Positions 15,961 through 25,190 of a stretch of 64,000 bases of DNA are shown piece by piece. Position 1 is the stretch's first letter; each line of letters opens with the position of its first letter. Origin of the DNA: JAQBGV01 sp032128395 (GTDB taxonomy: Bacteria > Planctomycetota > UBA8108 > UBA1146); the NCBI GenBank assembly GCA_032128395.1, contig JAQBGV010000184.1:1-64000 (forward strand). Direction: 5' to 3'. The translations under genes and the position numbers were made by a program. The notes beneath the pieces were generated by a model that saw only the letters and a list, made by a program, of their open reading frames with translations, was not told the DNA's origin and did no database searches.

Positions 15961-18030
15961 ATGAGTGAAGATCCGAAGCCGAAGCGCCCGAAGGCGCCGG
16001 TCCCGAAGGGTCGGCGTGCGCCGGTCCCCGCGCGCAAGCGGCTAGCAGCTCCCGGGGCCGCCCCCCGCCCTGCGACGCCGTCCCCTCAACAACAACCCGC
16101 TTCGGCCGGTTCTCCCGGTGCGAAGCCACCGGCGACGTCACCTCCACCCGTCGATGCGCAACGAGCATCGGCAGAGAGAGCGCAGGCCGCCGCAGAAGCG
16201 CAGTCCAGGGAAGTGGCGCAAGCCACGGCAGAGCAGCAGGCACGGGTTGCAGCTGCACGCCGAGCTGCGGAGCAGGCCGCACAACATGCTGCGCAGCAGC
16301 AGGCGCTCGCCGAGAAGGCCACTCGCATCGCGGCCGCTCGCGAAGCAGCGGCACGCAAGGCCGCGCAGGAGGCCGCAGCGGGCCAGAGGTCTGCACCCGC
16401 TGCTCCCGCGAAGCGAGCGGTCGGCCCCGCGAGGCCGACCCCTGCACCGCAAGCGAAGTCCCCCCCGCAGCGAATTCCATCGAAGGCCGGAACTCCGACT
16501 CCGGCGACCAGACCACCGGCTCGTCGCCCCGGTTCTTCTCCAACATCTCCGCCCGCCCGTTCCACCCCCGGCGGAGCGCGCACTCCACCTCAACGAGGCG
16601 CCCGGACCACTCCCCGCCCCGCTCGACACGCTCCGGCCGTTGCCGGAGCGGAGGGGAAGGAGCAACCTCGGGGTGAGCTCGTGCCCCATGGAGGTGGCAG
16701 TTCGAAGGTCCCACTCATCGGCGGAATCGTGGCGGTGGTCGCCGTCCTCACACTGGGTGGGTTCCTCTACTTGGGCGGGGATCCGGAGCCGGTGCCTGAC
16801 GAGACGGCGCGCGTCGAGATCCCTCAGGTGGATCCGCGGCTCGAGGCTTCCAAGAAGGCCCTCGAGCAGGCGATCGCCTACGAGAAGGAGAATCCGCGGG
16901 AATTCGTGGAGATGATCATCCAGTACGACCAGATCGCGGAGGTCTTCGCCAGCCTGCCCCCCGCTGTCGAGTCGGCGGAGAGGAAGGCCGCCGCGGTCGA
17001 CGCCTGGCGCAGCGCCGTCGATGTGGCCCGCCAGCAACTCTCGACCGATGTGGATCAACTCGTCGCCAAGTTGCGCTATTCCGAGGCCCTTGCGATGCTG
17101 GACTCCCCGGACCAGGTATTCCAAGGAGCGGATGACTTCTTTTCGCCCGACCATCCGGTACTCCGCTGGATCGGTTCTCGCCGGAAGGAGGTCAAGATCC
17201 TCGTCACCGCCCAGGCTCGACTCCAGGAGCTGGAGGGCAAGGCCGCGAGGTATGGCGAGCACGAGGAGATCGCTCTGGCGATCCTGGCTGCGTTCCCCGA
17301 AAAGTACGAGACCGAAGCAGCTCCGGTGTGGAGCCTCAAGCAGGAGACCCTCGCCCAGATCAAGCGCGACGGACTGAGTCGTTGGATCGACACCGAGCAG
17401 AGCGCCGAACTCGATAGGGTCGAGACCGCCAGAGTCCAGGCAGTGGAAGAAGAGAGCCGCCGCGCGGCGCGGTGGGCGAGCCTGAAAGACGGCAAGGCGT
17501 GGTTCCCACACCTCGGGAGGCACAACCTCTACAACTGGATCTCGACCAGCGACGCGATCCGACAGGAACCCCAGTGGCGGTTGACCGTGCGCGAGGACCA
17601 ACCCCTGTTGATCGCGGACAACGGCTACGGCAACGACATGTGGATCGGGCCTTTCACGAATCACTGGAAGGACTACGTGCTCGAGTTCGAGATGCGTCTC
17701 CTCCGGGGCGAGGTGTCGGTCTCACCTCGCACGACTCTCACCTCAGGGGAGTACGTACGAACGATCGGGGATCAAACGAGCCCGATGTTCGTGTTCTCCG
17801 AGGCAAACGGTGTCGCGGCCGGGAAATGGGTTCGCGTGACGATCGAGGTGAACGGCACTTCGCTACGAGCGGACGTGGCGGGACGATCCGAGCCACTCGT
17901 ACTCGACCCCGAAGAGTCCCGTATCCCCGAACTGGGCGGATTCATCTTCTGGGTTCCCGATGGCTCTCAGGTCGAGCTGCGCGGAATTCAGAGCAAGCTC
18001 ATCAACTCGACTCGCGACGGTCCCTTCTGA
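15961..18030 (+). CDS. Large membrane-anchored protein with Pro/Ala-rich cytoplasmic part and DUF1080-like C-terminus
   Basis: 689 residues. Residues 1-235 are a basic, proline/alanine-rich low-complexity region with an alanine/glutamine-rich helical stretch (about 65-140). One membrane helix (LIGGIVAVVAVLTLGGFLYLGG, about 242-263) follows, then a helical linker and a C-terminal beta-rich domain beginning near LGRHNLYNW. The last part resembles the concanavalin-like DUF1080/3-keto-glycoside hydrolase fold by features such as WKDYVLEFEMRL and GKWVRVTIEVNG. No catalytic residues are claimed. The order suggests a cytoplasmic tail and an exposed sugar- or wall-binding domain. I do not recognise the whole architecture. 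Confidence 0.75.
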   Translation: MSEDPKPKRPKAPVPKGRRAPVPARKRLAAPGAAPRPATPSPQQQPASAGSPGAKPPATSPPPVDAQRASAERAQAAAEAQSREVAQATAEQQARVAAARRAAEQAAQHAAQQQALAEKATRIAAAREAAARKAAQEAAAGQRSAPAAPAKRAVGPARPTPAPQAKSPPQRIPSKAGTPTPATRPPARRPGSSPTSPPARSTPGGARTPPQRGARTTPRPARHAPAVAGAEGKEQPRGELVPHGGGSSKVPLIGGIVAVVAVLTLGGFLYLGGDPEPVPDETARVEIPQVDPRLEASKKALEQAIAYEKENPREFVEMIIQYDQIAEVFASLPPAVESAERKAAAVDAWRSAVDVARQQLSTDVDQLVAKLRYSEALAMLDSPDQVFQGADDFFSPDHPVLRWIGSRRKEVKILVTAQARLQELEGKAARYGEHEEIALAILAAFPEKYETEAAPVWSLKQETLAQIKRDGLSRWIDTEQSAELDRVETARVQAVEEESRRAARWASLKDGKAWFPHLGRHNLYNWISTSDAIRQEPQWRLTVREDQPLLIADNGYGNDMWIGPFTNHWKDYVLEFEMRLLRGEVSVSPRTTLTSGEYVRTIGDQTSPMFVFSEANGVAAGKWVRVTIEVNGTSLRADVAGRSEPLVLDPEESRIPELGGFIFWVPDGSQVELRGIQSKLINSTRDGPF

Positions 18031-18346
18031 CGCGAAGCGCCGAAGGGCTTCGGTTGCCGCGAAGAATTTTCCTTCGTCGGTCAGGCTCGAAACGGGTAGT
18101 GGTAGGGCCGTCCGGGACCAGCTGCCAGAGCGGCAGGGTGCGGAGCCCGGGGGTGACCAGCCCCTGTCGATCTGGCAGGCGATGCGGCCGCGGTGGTCCC
18201 AGCGATTCCGTAAGTGGTTCTCTGGCAAGAATTTCCGCTCCCCCTCCGCATCTCTAGTTGGCCCTCTCTTTGCTCCGCCGCGACGACTCTGGCCCATGAT
18301 CTGAAGCTCGGTCCGGAGCGGACTCTCCGGCAAGGAGGAAGCAAAG
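18031..18346. other. 316-bp gap upstream of the chaperone operon
   Basis: Contains a small inverted repeat just after the preceding stop (CCGAAGGGCTTCGG) and another at 18122-18136 (CTGCC-AGAGC-GGCAG). No CIRCE element and no convincing sigma-32 promoter are found. The chaperone leader must start here, because AAGGAGG precedes the groEL ATG. Confidence 0.5.
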
Positions 18347-19978
18347 ATGGCAAAGCAGATCACATTCGACGACGCGGCCCGAGAGGCGCTGCTCGCCGGA
18401 GTGAGGAAGTTCGCCCGCGCGGTGAAGTCTACCCTCGGCCCTCGGGGTCGGTACGCGGTCATCGATCGCGGATGGGGTGCACCGAAACTCACCAAGGACG
18501 GCGCGACCGTCGGAGACGAAGTCGAGCTCGGGGACCCGGTCCAGAACATCGCAGCCCGCATGATGCGGGAGGCAGCCGACAAGACCGCGAAAGAGGCGGG
18601 AGACGGGAGCACCACCGCGACCGTACTCGCGGAGGCGATCTTCCGTAACGGTCTCCGCAACGTCGTCGCCGGGGCGAACCCGATCCTGATCCAACGCGGG
18701 ATCGCGGCCGCCGCCACGCGGGTGATCGACCGTCTGCACGAGATGGCATTCGAAGTCGAGGGTGACGAGCTCGTCCACGTCGCTACGATCGCCGCCAACA
18801 ACGATGCGGTGATCGGAAAGCAGATCGCGAAGGCGCTCAGCGCAGTTGGCGAAGATGGTGTGATCAGCATTCAAGAGGGGAAGAGCCTCGAGACCACGCT
18901 CGACGTGGTGGAGGGTCTTCACTTCGACCGGGGGTACCTCTCCCAGTACTTCATCACCGATGCTGAAGCGTCGAAGGCGGTCATCGAAGATCCGTACATT
19001 CTCATCCTAGAGGAGAAGATCTCGAACCTCAGCCAGATCATTCCGGTGATGGAAGCAGTGCTCCAGAAGAAGAAGCCGCTCCTTTTCATCGCCGAGGACA
19101 TCGATGGTGAGGCTCTCTCGACCCTAGTCGTGAACAACATGCGGGGCGTGCTGCGCTGCGCAGCGGTCAAGGCGCCGGGGTACGGCGATCGCCGGAAGGA
19201 GATGCTGACCGATATCGCGACCGCGACCGGGGGAACCGTGATCTTCAAAGATCTCGGCCTCGAGCCGGACTCGATCACCCTCGCCCACCTCGGTCGGGCG
19301 AAGAGGGTGGAGATCACCAGCAATCAGACGACGATCATCCGCGGGGCTGGCAAGAAGACTGCGGTCGAGGAGAGGGTCCGCCAGATCCGCCTCGAGCTGG
19401 AAGAAGCCCGGAGCGACTACGACAAGGAGAAGCTCCAAGAGCGGCTCGCTCGGCTCGTCGGCGGGATCGCCGAGATTCGCGTCGGGGGGGCCAGTGAGGC
19501 TGAGGTCAAGGAGCGGAAGAAGCGCTACGAGAACGCACTGAGTGCTACGCGATCCGCGGCCGAAGAGGGGATCCTCCCCGGGGGCGGGGTCGCGTTGATC
19601 CACGCGGGCGACGCGGTGTCTGTGATGCGCCTCAAGGACCCTCAGGAGAAGGTCGGAGCGCAGATCCTCGCGGTGGCTCTGGAGGCTCCGTTCCGTCAGC
19701 TCGCTCGAAACTCGGGGGAGGAGCCGAGCCAACTGCTCCGCAAGATTCGGGCTGCAAAAGAGCCGAGCTGGGGATTCGACTTCATGAAGAAAGAGGAGTG
19801 CGACCTGATCGAGTCCGGCGTCATCGACAGCTGCAGAGTCGTCACTTCGGCCCTGAAGAACGCTGTCTCGGTGGCGACGATGATCCTCACCTCGGACGCG
19901 GTGATCACTGAGATTCCGAAGGAGACCGAGGACGAGCACGACCACGACCACGATGAGGCTGGGTTCGGCGGGTTCTGA
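18347..19978 (+). CDS. groEL: Chaperonin GroEL, first copy (His/Asp-rich tail)
   Basis: ATP-driven folding chamber subunit, 543 residues. Typical segments: TLGPRGRYAVIDRG, TKDGATVGDEVEL, the ATPase motif AGDGSTTATVLA, LLFIAEDIDGEALSTLVVN in the apical domain, ILPGGGVAL and LTSDAVITEIPKE, with the hydrolytic aspartate. Start ATG 18347 has AAGGAGG upstream. The C-terminus is HDHDHDEAGFGGF rather than the usual glycine-methionine repeat, so the cavity tail is acidic and histidine-rich, possibly metal-binding. A second groEL follows after about 50 nt; no groES is present. Confidence 0.96.
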   Translation: MAKQITFDDAAREALLAGVRKFARAVKSTLGPRGRYAVIDRGWGAPKLTKDGATVGDEVELGDPVQNIAARMMREAADKTAKEAGDGSTTATVLAEAIFRNGLRNVVAGANPILIQRGIAAAATRVIDRLHEMAFEVEGDELVHVATIAANNDAVIGKQIAKALSAVGEDGVISIQEGKSLETTLDVVEGLHFDRGYLSQYFITDAEASKAVIEDPYILILEEKISNLSQIIPVMEAVLQKKKPLLFIAEDIDGEALSTLVVNNMRGVLRCAAVKAPGYGDRRKEMLTDIATATGGTVIFKDLGLEPDSITLAHLGRAKRVEITSNQTTIIRGAGKKTAVEERVRQIRLELEEARSDYDKEKLQERLARLVGGIAEIRVGGASEAEVKERKKRYENALSATRSAAEEGILPGGGVALIHAGDAVSVMRLKDPQEKVGAQILAVALEAPFRQLARNSGEEPSQLLRKIRAAKEPSWGFDFMKKEECDLIESGVIDSCRVVTSALKNAVSVATMILTSDAVITEIPKETEDEHDHDHDEAGFGGF

Positions 19979-20027
19979 TCGAGCGATCGTTCACCAGCAC
20001 AACACACTGACCGGATGGATGACGAGC

Positions 20028-21641
20028 ATGTCCAAGCAGATCCTTTTCGACGACGAGGCGCGCCGCCAGATGCTCTCCGGAGTACGCCAGCTCGCCCGGG
20101 CGGTCGGGCTCACGTATGGCCCCTCGGGGCGAAACGTGATGATCAATAAGAGTCTCGGCAAGGTGAGCGTAACGCGTGACGGCCTGAACGTCTCGCGCGA
20201 GGTCGAGATCGAGGAGCCGTTCCAGAACATGGGCGCAAAACTGCTCGGCGAAGTCGCGCAGAGGACCCACAAGGAGGTAGGGGATGGCACTACGAGCGCG
20301 GTGATCCTCGCGGACTCACTGATCCTCGAAGGACAACGATACGTTGGCCACGGCGTCAATCCGATCGCCCTCCGCGTTGGGATCGAGAAGGGCGTCGCGA
20401 GTGCGGTGGCCGCTCTCGAGAAGAGCGCGATTCCGGTCGACCAGCGCAAGATGATCGAACAGGTAGGAACGATCGCGAGCAATGACGCGGAGCTTGGCCA
20501 GCTCTTCGGCGAAGCGATGCACAAGGTCGGACTCCAGGGAGTCGTCACCGTGGAGGAGACCGACGGTGTAGAGACCCTCCTCGACCTGGTCGATGGATTC
20601 GAGATCGACAAGGGCTACGTCTCTCCCTATTTCATCACCGATGCCCAGAACCTAGAGGCGGTCCTCGATGACGTGCTGATCCTCGTCACCGACCGGAAGA
20701 TTTCCTCGCTCGCCGAGATCCTCCCTGTGCTCGAGCAAGTGGTCACTTCCGGGAAACCGCTGCTCATCGTCGCCGATGACGTCACCGGCGAGGCTCTCGC
20801 CGCGCTGATTCTCAATCGGCTTCGGGGAGTCCTGAAGGTCGCCGCGATCAAGGCTCCGGGATTCGGAGATCGTCGCAAGGCGCTCCTCGAGGACTTCGCC
20901 GTGATGACCGGCGGGACCTTCTTCGCGAAGGACACGGGCTTCGAATGGAGCAACACGACGACGAATGACCTCGGCCGGGCGAAGAGAGTCGAGATCTCGA
21001 AGGACAAGACGATCGTCTTCAAGGGGGCGGGGAAGAAGGCCGAGGTCGATGCTCGCTGCCGTCAAATCGAGGCGCAGATCGAGCAGACCACTTCGACCTA
21101 CGACAAGGAGAAGCTCGAGGAGCGTCTCGCCAAGATCTCGGGGCAGATCGCAGTGATCCGGATCGGTGGCCATTCGGCAGTCGAGATCAAGGAGCGGAAG
21201 GGCCGCGCCGATAATGCGCTCCACGCCACCCGCGCGGCGATGGAGGAAGGGGTGATCCCAGGGGCGGGGACCGGTTACATCCGAGCTATCGCCGCAGTTC
21301 GGGAAACACGGACCCGCGGTGACGAGAAGTTCGGGGTCGAGGTGGTCGCGCGAGCGTTGCGGGCCCCGCTGGTCCGGCTCGTCGACAATCTGGGACTCGA
21401 CGGCCAGGCGATCGCGGGCGAAGTCGAGGAGCGTGGGGCCAAGGACGAGATTCACCACGGGTTCCTTGCGCAGAGCGGAAAAATTGTCGACCTGGTCCGC
21501 GCCGGCGTTCTCGATGCGGTGAAGGTGAGCCGGGTCTCGCTCCAGAACGCGGCGAGCGTGGCATCCCTCTACCTGACATCGGACACCGCGATCACGAATG
21601 TCGAGAAGAAGTCGGCGCCGGTCGAAGGGGCGATGCACTGA
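20028..21641 (+). CDS. groEL: Chaperonin GroEL, second divergent copy
   Basis: 537 residues starting MSKQILFDDEARRQML (ATG 20028; ATG 20019 is an alternative). It keeps YGPSGRNVMINKS, GDGTTSAVILA, LLIVADDVTGEALAALILN and LTSDTAITNVEKK, so it should bind and hydrolyse ATP. Differences from the first copy include VIPGAG in place of LPGGG, and a short tail ending VEGAMH with no GGM repeats. By eye the two copies are clearly different throughout, so this is an old paralogue rather than a recent duplication. Operon position suggests co-expression and possibly mixed or specialised substrate ranges. Confidence 0.95.
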   Translation: MSKQILFDDEARRQMLSGVRQLARAVGLTYGPSGRNVMINKSLGKVSVTRDGLNVSREVEIEEPFQNMGAKLLGEVAQRTHKEVGDGTTSAVILADSLILEGQRYVGHGVNPIALRVGIEKGVASAVAALEKSAIPVDQRKMIEQVGTIASNDAELGQLFGEAMHKVGLQGVVTVEETDGVETLLDLVDGFEIDKGYVSPYFITDAQNLEAVLDDVLILVTDRKISSLAEILPVLEQVVTSGKPLLIVADDVTGEALAALILNRLRGVLKVAAIKAPGFGDRRKALLEDFAVMTGGTFFAKDTGFEWSNTTTNDLGRAKRVEISKDKTIVFKGAGKKAEVDARCRQIEAQIEQTTSTYDKEKLEERLAKISGQIAVIRIGGHSAVEIKERKGRADNALHATRAAMEEGVIPGAGTGYIRAIAAVRETRTRGDEKFGVEVVARALRAPLVRLVDNLGLDGQAIAGEVEERGAKDEIHHGFLAQSGKIVDLVRAGVLDAVKVSRVSLQNAASVASLYLTSDTAITNVEKKSAPVEGAMH

Positions 21642-21663
21642 TCGTCTCCAGGGGAGTGCTTCG

Positions 21664-22788
21664 ATGAGCCCTCGGGACTACTACGAAGTCCTCGGAGTAT
21701 CTCGCGAGGCGGGCTCCGAGGAGATCAAGAAGGCCTACCGTCAGCGGGCCCTGAAACATCATCCGGACAAGAACCCGGGGGATGCGGAGGCGGAGCGTCG
21801 ATTCAAGGAGGCCGCCGAGGCGTACGACGTCCTCCGCAACGGTGAGAAACGGTCGGCGTACGATCGGTTCGGTCACGCGGGCCTCACCGGGGCGGGTGCT
21901 GCACCATCAGGATTCTCGAACGTCGAAGATATCTTCTCGGTGTTCGGGGACATCTTCGGCGGCGGTTCGATCTTCGAGGACATTTTCGGCGGGGCCGGCG
22001 GGCGCGTGCATTCGCAGCAGGGCGAAAACCTGCGCGTCGAGATTCCTATTTCGTTCAATGAAGCGGGAAACGGGACGCACCGGGAACTCGCCGTTACCCG
22101 ACGTGTTGCCTGTTCCACCTGCGGCGGCAACGGCGCGCGTCCCGGGACAGAACCGACGGTGTGCAATCTCTGCCGCGGCGTGGGCCAGGTCCAGCAGTCC
22201 CAGGGTTTCTTCTCCATTCGATCGGTCTGTCCGCAGTGCCGCGGGGATGGGATGCGGAACGAGAATCCGTGCCAGGACTGTCGCGGCGATGGTCGTCAGC
22301 GACGCAAGGATGATGTCCGGGTCGAGATCCCCGCCGGGGTTCACGATGGAACCCGCATTCGGGTCACGGGGCGAGGCAACGATGGTCACCGCGGGGGCCC
22401 AGCGGGGGACCTGCACGTCGTGATCCGGCTCGAAGCACATGAGTTCTTCCAGAGGCTCGAGAACGACGTTCTCTTCGAACTGCCGGTTTCATACTCCCAA
22501 GCGGTTCTCGGCGCCAAGGTCGAGGTCCCAACCCTGCGCGGGCGCGCGACGATGTCGATCCCGGGGGGAACCCAGAGTGGGGAGATCCTGCGCCTCCGGG
22601 GGCAGGGGTTCCCGAGCCTGCACGGCCATCGGCCGGGAGACCAGCTGGTCAAGGTGGTCGTGGACGTTCCCAAGAAGCTCAGTAGCGAGCAGGAGGAGAT
22701 TCTCCGACGGCTCGCTGAACTGGAGGAGAAGGAGGTCGGCTCCCGCCGTCACACCTTCTTCGAAAAGTTGAGGAATTACTTCGAGTGA
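21664..22788 (+). CDS. dnaJ: Co-chaperone DnaJ
   Basis: Hsp40 that delivers clients to DnaK and stimulates its ATPase. J domain with YYEVLGVSREAG and H33-P-D35, a Gly/Phe-rich linker (FGDIFGGGSIFEDIFGG), four CxxCxGxG zinc-finger repeats (CSTCGGNG, CNLCRGVG, CPQCRGDG, CQDCRGDG), and C-terminal substrate-binding domains. At 374 residues it is a full type I DnaJ. ATG 21664 follows groEL by 22 nt. dnaK itself is not in the window. Confidence 0.96.
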   Translation: MSPRDYYEVLGVSREAGSEEIKKAYRQRALKHHPDKNPGDAEAERRFKEAAEAYDVLRNGEKRSAYDRFGHAGLTGAGAAPSGFSNVEDIFSVFGDIFGGGSIFEDIFGGAGGRVHSQQGENLRVEIPISFNEAGNGTHRELAVTRRVACSTCGGNGARPGTEPTVCNLCRGVGQVQQSQGFFSIRSVCPQCRGDGMRNENPCQDCRGDGRQRRKDDVRVEIPAGVHDGTRIRVTGRGNDGHRGGPAGDLHVVIRLEAHEFFQRLENDVLFELPVSYSQAVLGAKVEVPTLRGRATMSIPGGTQSGEILRLRGQGFPSLHGHRPGDQLVKVVVDVPKKLSSEQEEILRRLAELEEKEVGSRRHTFFEKLRNYFE

Positions 22789-22801
22789 GGACTCGGAACC
22801 G

Positions 22802-23374
22802 ATGAACCTCTCCCATGAACCGCGTCCCCACGAGGACGAACTCGCCGAGGATCAGAATTCGCAGGCCTCCGATGGATCTTCTCCAGAGGGGGAGAGCAGC
22901 GACACCGATCCGATGGACGACCTCGAGGACGAATCTGCGACCCAACTCCTGATGTACATCGACCGACTGCAGAGGCTGCAGGCGGAATTCGACAACTTCC
23001 GAAAGCGGAGCCAGCAAGAGCTCCGGGACCGCGAGGAGCGCACGATCGCGCGGGTGATCCGCCAGATCCTTCCGGTGATCGATGATCTCCGGCACGCTGC
23101 CCGCGCTGAGGAGCAGGCAGGGGAGGGGATCGGCGAGGGATTGCGCATCATTCTCGACAAGGTCGGAGCGTTGTTGCTGGAGCTCTCCATCGAAGAGATT
23201 CCGGCGAAGGGAGAGCCGTTCGATCCTCGCTGGCACGAGGCGATGGTCCATCAGGAGAGTGACGAGGTGTCGCCCGGCGCCGTCCTCACAGAGCTCGAGC
23301 GAGGATACCGCCTCCGGGATACCCTCGTCCGACCGGCGCGAGTGATCGTCGCCAAGTCGCCGAAGGGGGAGTGA
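22802..23374 (+). CDS. grpE: Nucleotide exchange factor GrpE
   Basis: Releases ADP from DnaK. An acidic disordered N-terminus (residues 1-45) leads into the long helix LMYIDRLQRLQAEFDNFRKRS and RQILPVIDDLRHA, then the beta domain with GEPFDPRWHEAM and VRPARVIVAK. The length of 190 residues is typical. It lies 13 nt after dnaJ, and the next gene begins 3 nt after its stop, so all belong to one transcript. Confidence 0.95.
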   Translation: MNLSHEPRPHEDELAEDQNSQASDGSSPEGESSDTDPMDDLEDESATQLLMYIDRLQRLQAEFDNFRKRSQQELRDREERTIARVIRQILPVIDDLRHAARAEEQAGEGIGEGLRIILDKVGALLLELSIEEIPAKGEPFDPRWHEAMVHQESDEVSPGAVLTELERGYRLRDTLVRPARVIVAKSPKGE

Positions 23375-23377
23375 GGT

Positions 23378-23701
23378 GTGCCGACCTACGAGTACGAGTG
23401 TGAGGGATGTAGCCATCGCTTCGAGCGCTTCCAGCCGATGGGGAGTCCGATCCCGAAGAGCTGTCCAGAGTGCAGGAAGCGAAAGATCCGCCGATTGATC
23501 GGGAGTGGCGCAGGTATCATTTTCCGCGGGAGTGGCTTCTACCAGACCGACTACCGTAGCGCGGACTATCAGAAACGCGCGAAGGAGGACTCGGGAGGAG
23601 CGTCGGGAGGAAAGAGCGAGAAGCCGAAAAAGGCCGACACCGCGAAGGGCGGTGACACCAGTGGCGGCGAGAAGAAGAAGTCCCCCGGGAGCGACACGTG
23701 A
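23378..23701 (+). CDS. FmdB-family zinc-ribbon protein
   Basis: 107 residues. MPTYEYECEGCSHRFERFQ followed by CPECRKRKIRRLIGSG is the standard FmdB/CxxC regulatory ribbon, then RGSGFYQTDYRS, which many FmdB-like proteins share. The last 45 residues are lysine/glycine-rich and disordered. Its role is generally unknown; regulation or assembly has been proposed for relatives. GTG start (23378). The stop overlaps the next gene as GTGA. Confidence 0.88.
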   Translation: MPTYEYECEGCSHRFERFQPMGSPIPKSCPECRKRKIRRLIGSGAGIIFRGSGFYQTDYRSADYQKRAKEDSGGASGGKSEKPKKADTAKGGDTSGGEKKKSPGSDT

Positions 23702-23910
23702 TCACGGTTGCCTGTCCCGCCTGTCGCGAGCGGAAAGTCGATCGGGAGGAACCGACCTTTCCGTTTTGCTCCCCGGAGTGTCGGGATCGAGATCTCACCG
23801 GCTGGGTGGAGGAGAAATACCGCTTCCCAGGGGCTCCCGCCCCATCCGCAACCAGTTTCGGGGATGAAGCGGGGGGTGGAGCTCCATCGGACGAGAGTCT
23901 CGAGGAGTAG
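23698..23910 (+). CDS. yacG: Zinc-ribbon protein YacG (DNA gyrase inhibitor family)
   Basis: 70 residues with VACPACRERKV and FPFCSPECRDRDLTGWVEEKYRF: four cysteines in C-x2-C...C-x3-C spacing and the D-L-x-x-W motif that define YacG. In Escherichia coli YacG binds GyrB and inhibits gyrase; the family is often beside coaE, here it closes the chaperone operon. The first ~47 residues are the conserved part and the tail is acidic and disordered. GTG start. Confidence 0.9.
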   Translation: MITVACPACRERKVDREEPTFPFCSPECRDRDLTGWVEEKYRFPGAPAPSATSFGDEAGGGAPSDESLEE

Positions 23911-23935
23911 CCACTGGATGGAGAACGGGGTCCAG

Positions 23936-23962
23936 CCCGCCGTTCGGCGCAGCCGGACCCCG
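23936..23962. terminator. Hairpin between convergent yacG and pseudopilin genes
   Basis: CGGGGTCC (23936-23943) pairs with GGACCCCG (23955-23962), and the 11-nt loop can fold further. It separates two convergent genes, so it could act in both directions. No clear T-tract follows, so efficiency is uncertain. Confidence 0.5.
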
Positions 23963-24037
23963 CTACTCCGAGAACTCTCTCCAAGAACAGCTCTTCCCCT
24001 CAGTCTCTTCCCCTCAGTCGCGACTCACTTCGAGCGG

Positions 24038-24637
24038 CTACTGGCTGTTCCCGATCAGACCCTTCGGAATGTCGGTGTCGGGGAATTTCTCCTTGGGAAC
24101 GAACTTGCCGCTGTTGTCGGCGAAGTATGCGTTGACGCCGTGCTCGTGGTTTTCGTCGATTCCAGCGTCCTCATCCTTGACCGAGTCATCGCTGACGATG
24201 ATCACGGTCCCCTTCGCGCTGTTGGTCTTCTGCACCGCGAGGTAGGCGTAGCTATTGTTCTCTTCGGTCAGGACGAACTTGTTGTCATCGTCGGTTTCCG
24301 CCGCGATATCCAAGACGGCTGCGGGACAGATGAACTGCTCCGGCTTCAGTTCCCCGGGGAACCGGTCGACAAGTTTCTGGAACGACTCGAACGCGAGAGG
24401 GTTCTTTCCATTGCCGAAGGGGAACCTTCCTGAGTTCCCCGACTCATCTGCGTAGGCGAGTACCATCGCGCCGATCCCTTTGATCTTGCTCAGGCACTCG
24501 ACTTCCTTCGCCTTCGTCCGTGCTCGGATGATGTTCGGAACTAGGAAACCAGCGAGCGCTCCGATGATGGCGACCACCACCAGTAGCTCGACCAATGTGA
24601 ACCCGTTCCTGCGGGACGCCCCGTGGACCCTACCCAT
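24038..24637 (-). CDS. Type II secretion/type IV pilus-like pseudopilin
   Basis: 199 residues with a class III signal: short basic leader MGRVHGASRRNG followed by FTLVELLVVVAIIGALAGF, so cleavage is expected between G and F with the conserved Glu at +5. The globular part is acidic with Asp-rich turns (AETDDDNKF, DEDAGIDENHEHG), similar to calcium-binding GspG/DUF1559-like proteins. ATG 24637 has AGGAG 8 nt upstream; an in-frame ATG at 24697 lacks this. It is alone, without other secretion genes nearby; a prepilin peptidase gene lies at the end of the window. The exact subclass is uncertain. Confidence 0.88.
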   Translation of the reverse strand: MGRVHGASRRNGFTLVELLVVVAIIGALAGFLVPNIIRARTKAKEVECLSKIKGIGAMVLAYADESGNSGRFPFGNGKNPLAFESFQKLVDRFPGELKPEQFICPAAVLDIAAETDDDNKFVLTEENNSYAYLAVQKTNSAKGTVIIVSDDSVKDEDAGIDENHEHGVNAYFADNSGKFVPKEKFPDTDIPKGLIGNSQ

Positions 24638-25016
24638 TCGTCTCTCCTTCCACTTGCTCCATTTCGATCCGCCCCTTCTCCATCGATCGGCCTCCATGGT
24701 TCGGCCAGGTCGACCGATGAGCCCTCGGCGGGGAACGTCTTCTCTCAGCTACACCCCAGCCGACGAGTTCAGGACGGCGCATGACCCGGATCGGCAGCCA
24801 ACCCCCCCTGTACGCCCCAAAAGGAGACAGTTCGCTCGGGGGGGCCCGGGAGGCGATCGGACCAGTCGCGTCGATCGCTATTCTAGTCCGTCGCCCCGAT
24901 TTTTCCAACCGCGCCGGGCGTCAAGAGTTCGAACGATGGGACGGGATGATGCTCAGGACGTTGCATTCTGGGCCTCAGGCGACCCCACGATCGCGCCAGC
25001 TGCGTCCTCGGCGACG
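24638..25016. other. Non-coding stretch upstream of the pseudopilin gene
   Basis: About 380 bp with no supported gene on either strand; the open frames here lack coherent protein character. It must hold the minus-strand promoter of the pseudopilin gene, which I could not fix. Confidence 0.45.
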
Positions 25017-25046
25017 TTGACAGGTCTGCGGCACGGATCCTATAAT
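25017..25046 (+). promoter_or_regulatory. Consensus sigma-70-type promoter
   Basis: TTGACA (25017-25022), 18-bp spacer, TATAAT (25041-25046): both hexamers match consensus at every base, exceptional in this GC-rich window. The nearest coding start downstream is GTG 25496, about 445 nt away, so it drives a long leader or a separate RNA. Confidence 0.8.
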
Positions 25047-25052
25047 CCGTCC

Positions 25053-25190
25053 CCTGCGAGGGTTGGGATCTCCGATCTCCCTTGTTCTCGGGACCCTTCT
25101 TGCGGGGGGCCTTTCCAGATTCGCAGTCTCGCAGGCTGTTGCTCGTCGGATCGGGTTCTCTCGTGTGCTGTGACCCGATGAGGACGATCC
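25053..25190 (+). ncRNA. Possible structured RNA or long 5' leader
   Basis: Begins 7 nt after the perfect -10. CCTGCGAG (25053-25060) pairs with CTCGCAGG (25128-25135), enclosing GATC-TCC-GATC and a GGGACCC-rich interior. A second stem follows: CGTC/GACG (25144-25147 with 25183-25186) and ATCGGGT/ACCCGAT (25150-25156 with 25173-25179). No match to tmRNA, RNase P, SRP or a riboswitch was recognised. The 3' end is unknown; it may continue into the mRNA of the gene at 25496. Another palindrome, GTGGGATCCCAC, lies at 25418-25429. Confidence 0.4.

Noticed and set aside
18031..18346. CIRCE or sigma-32 control of groEL
   Set aside because: No TTAGCACTC inverted repeat exists. CCCATGAT at 18293 resembles a sigma-32 -10 but has no matching -35.
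24480..25181. Open frame on the plus strand across the pseudopilin start
   Set aside because: It is mostly antisense to the pseudopilin gene and has no coherent protein pattern.
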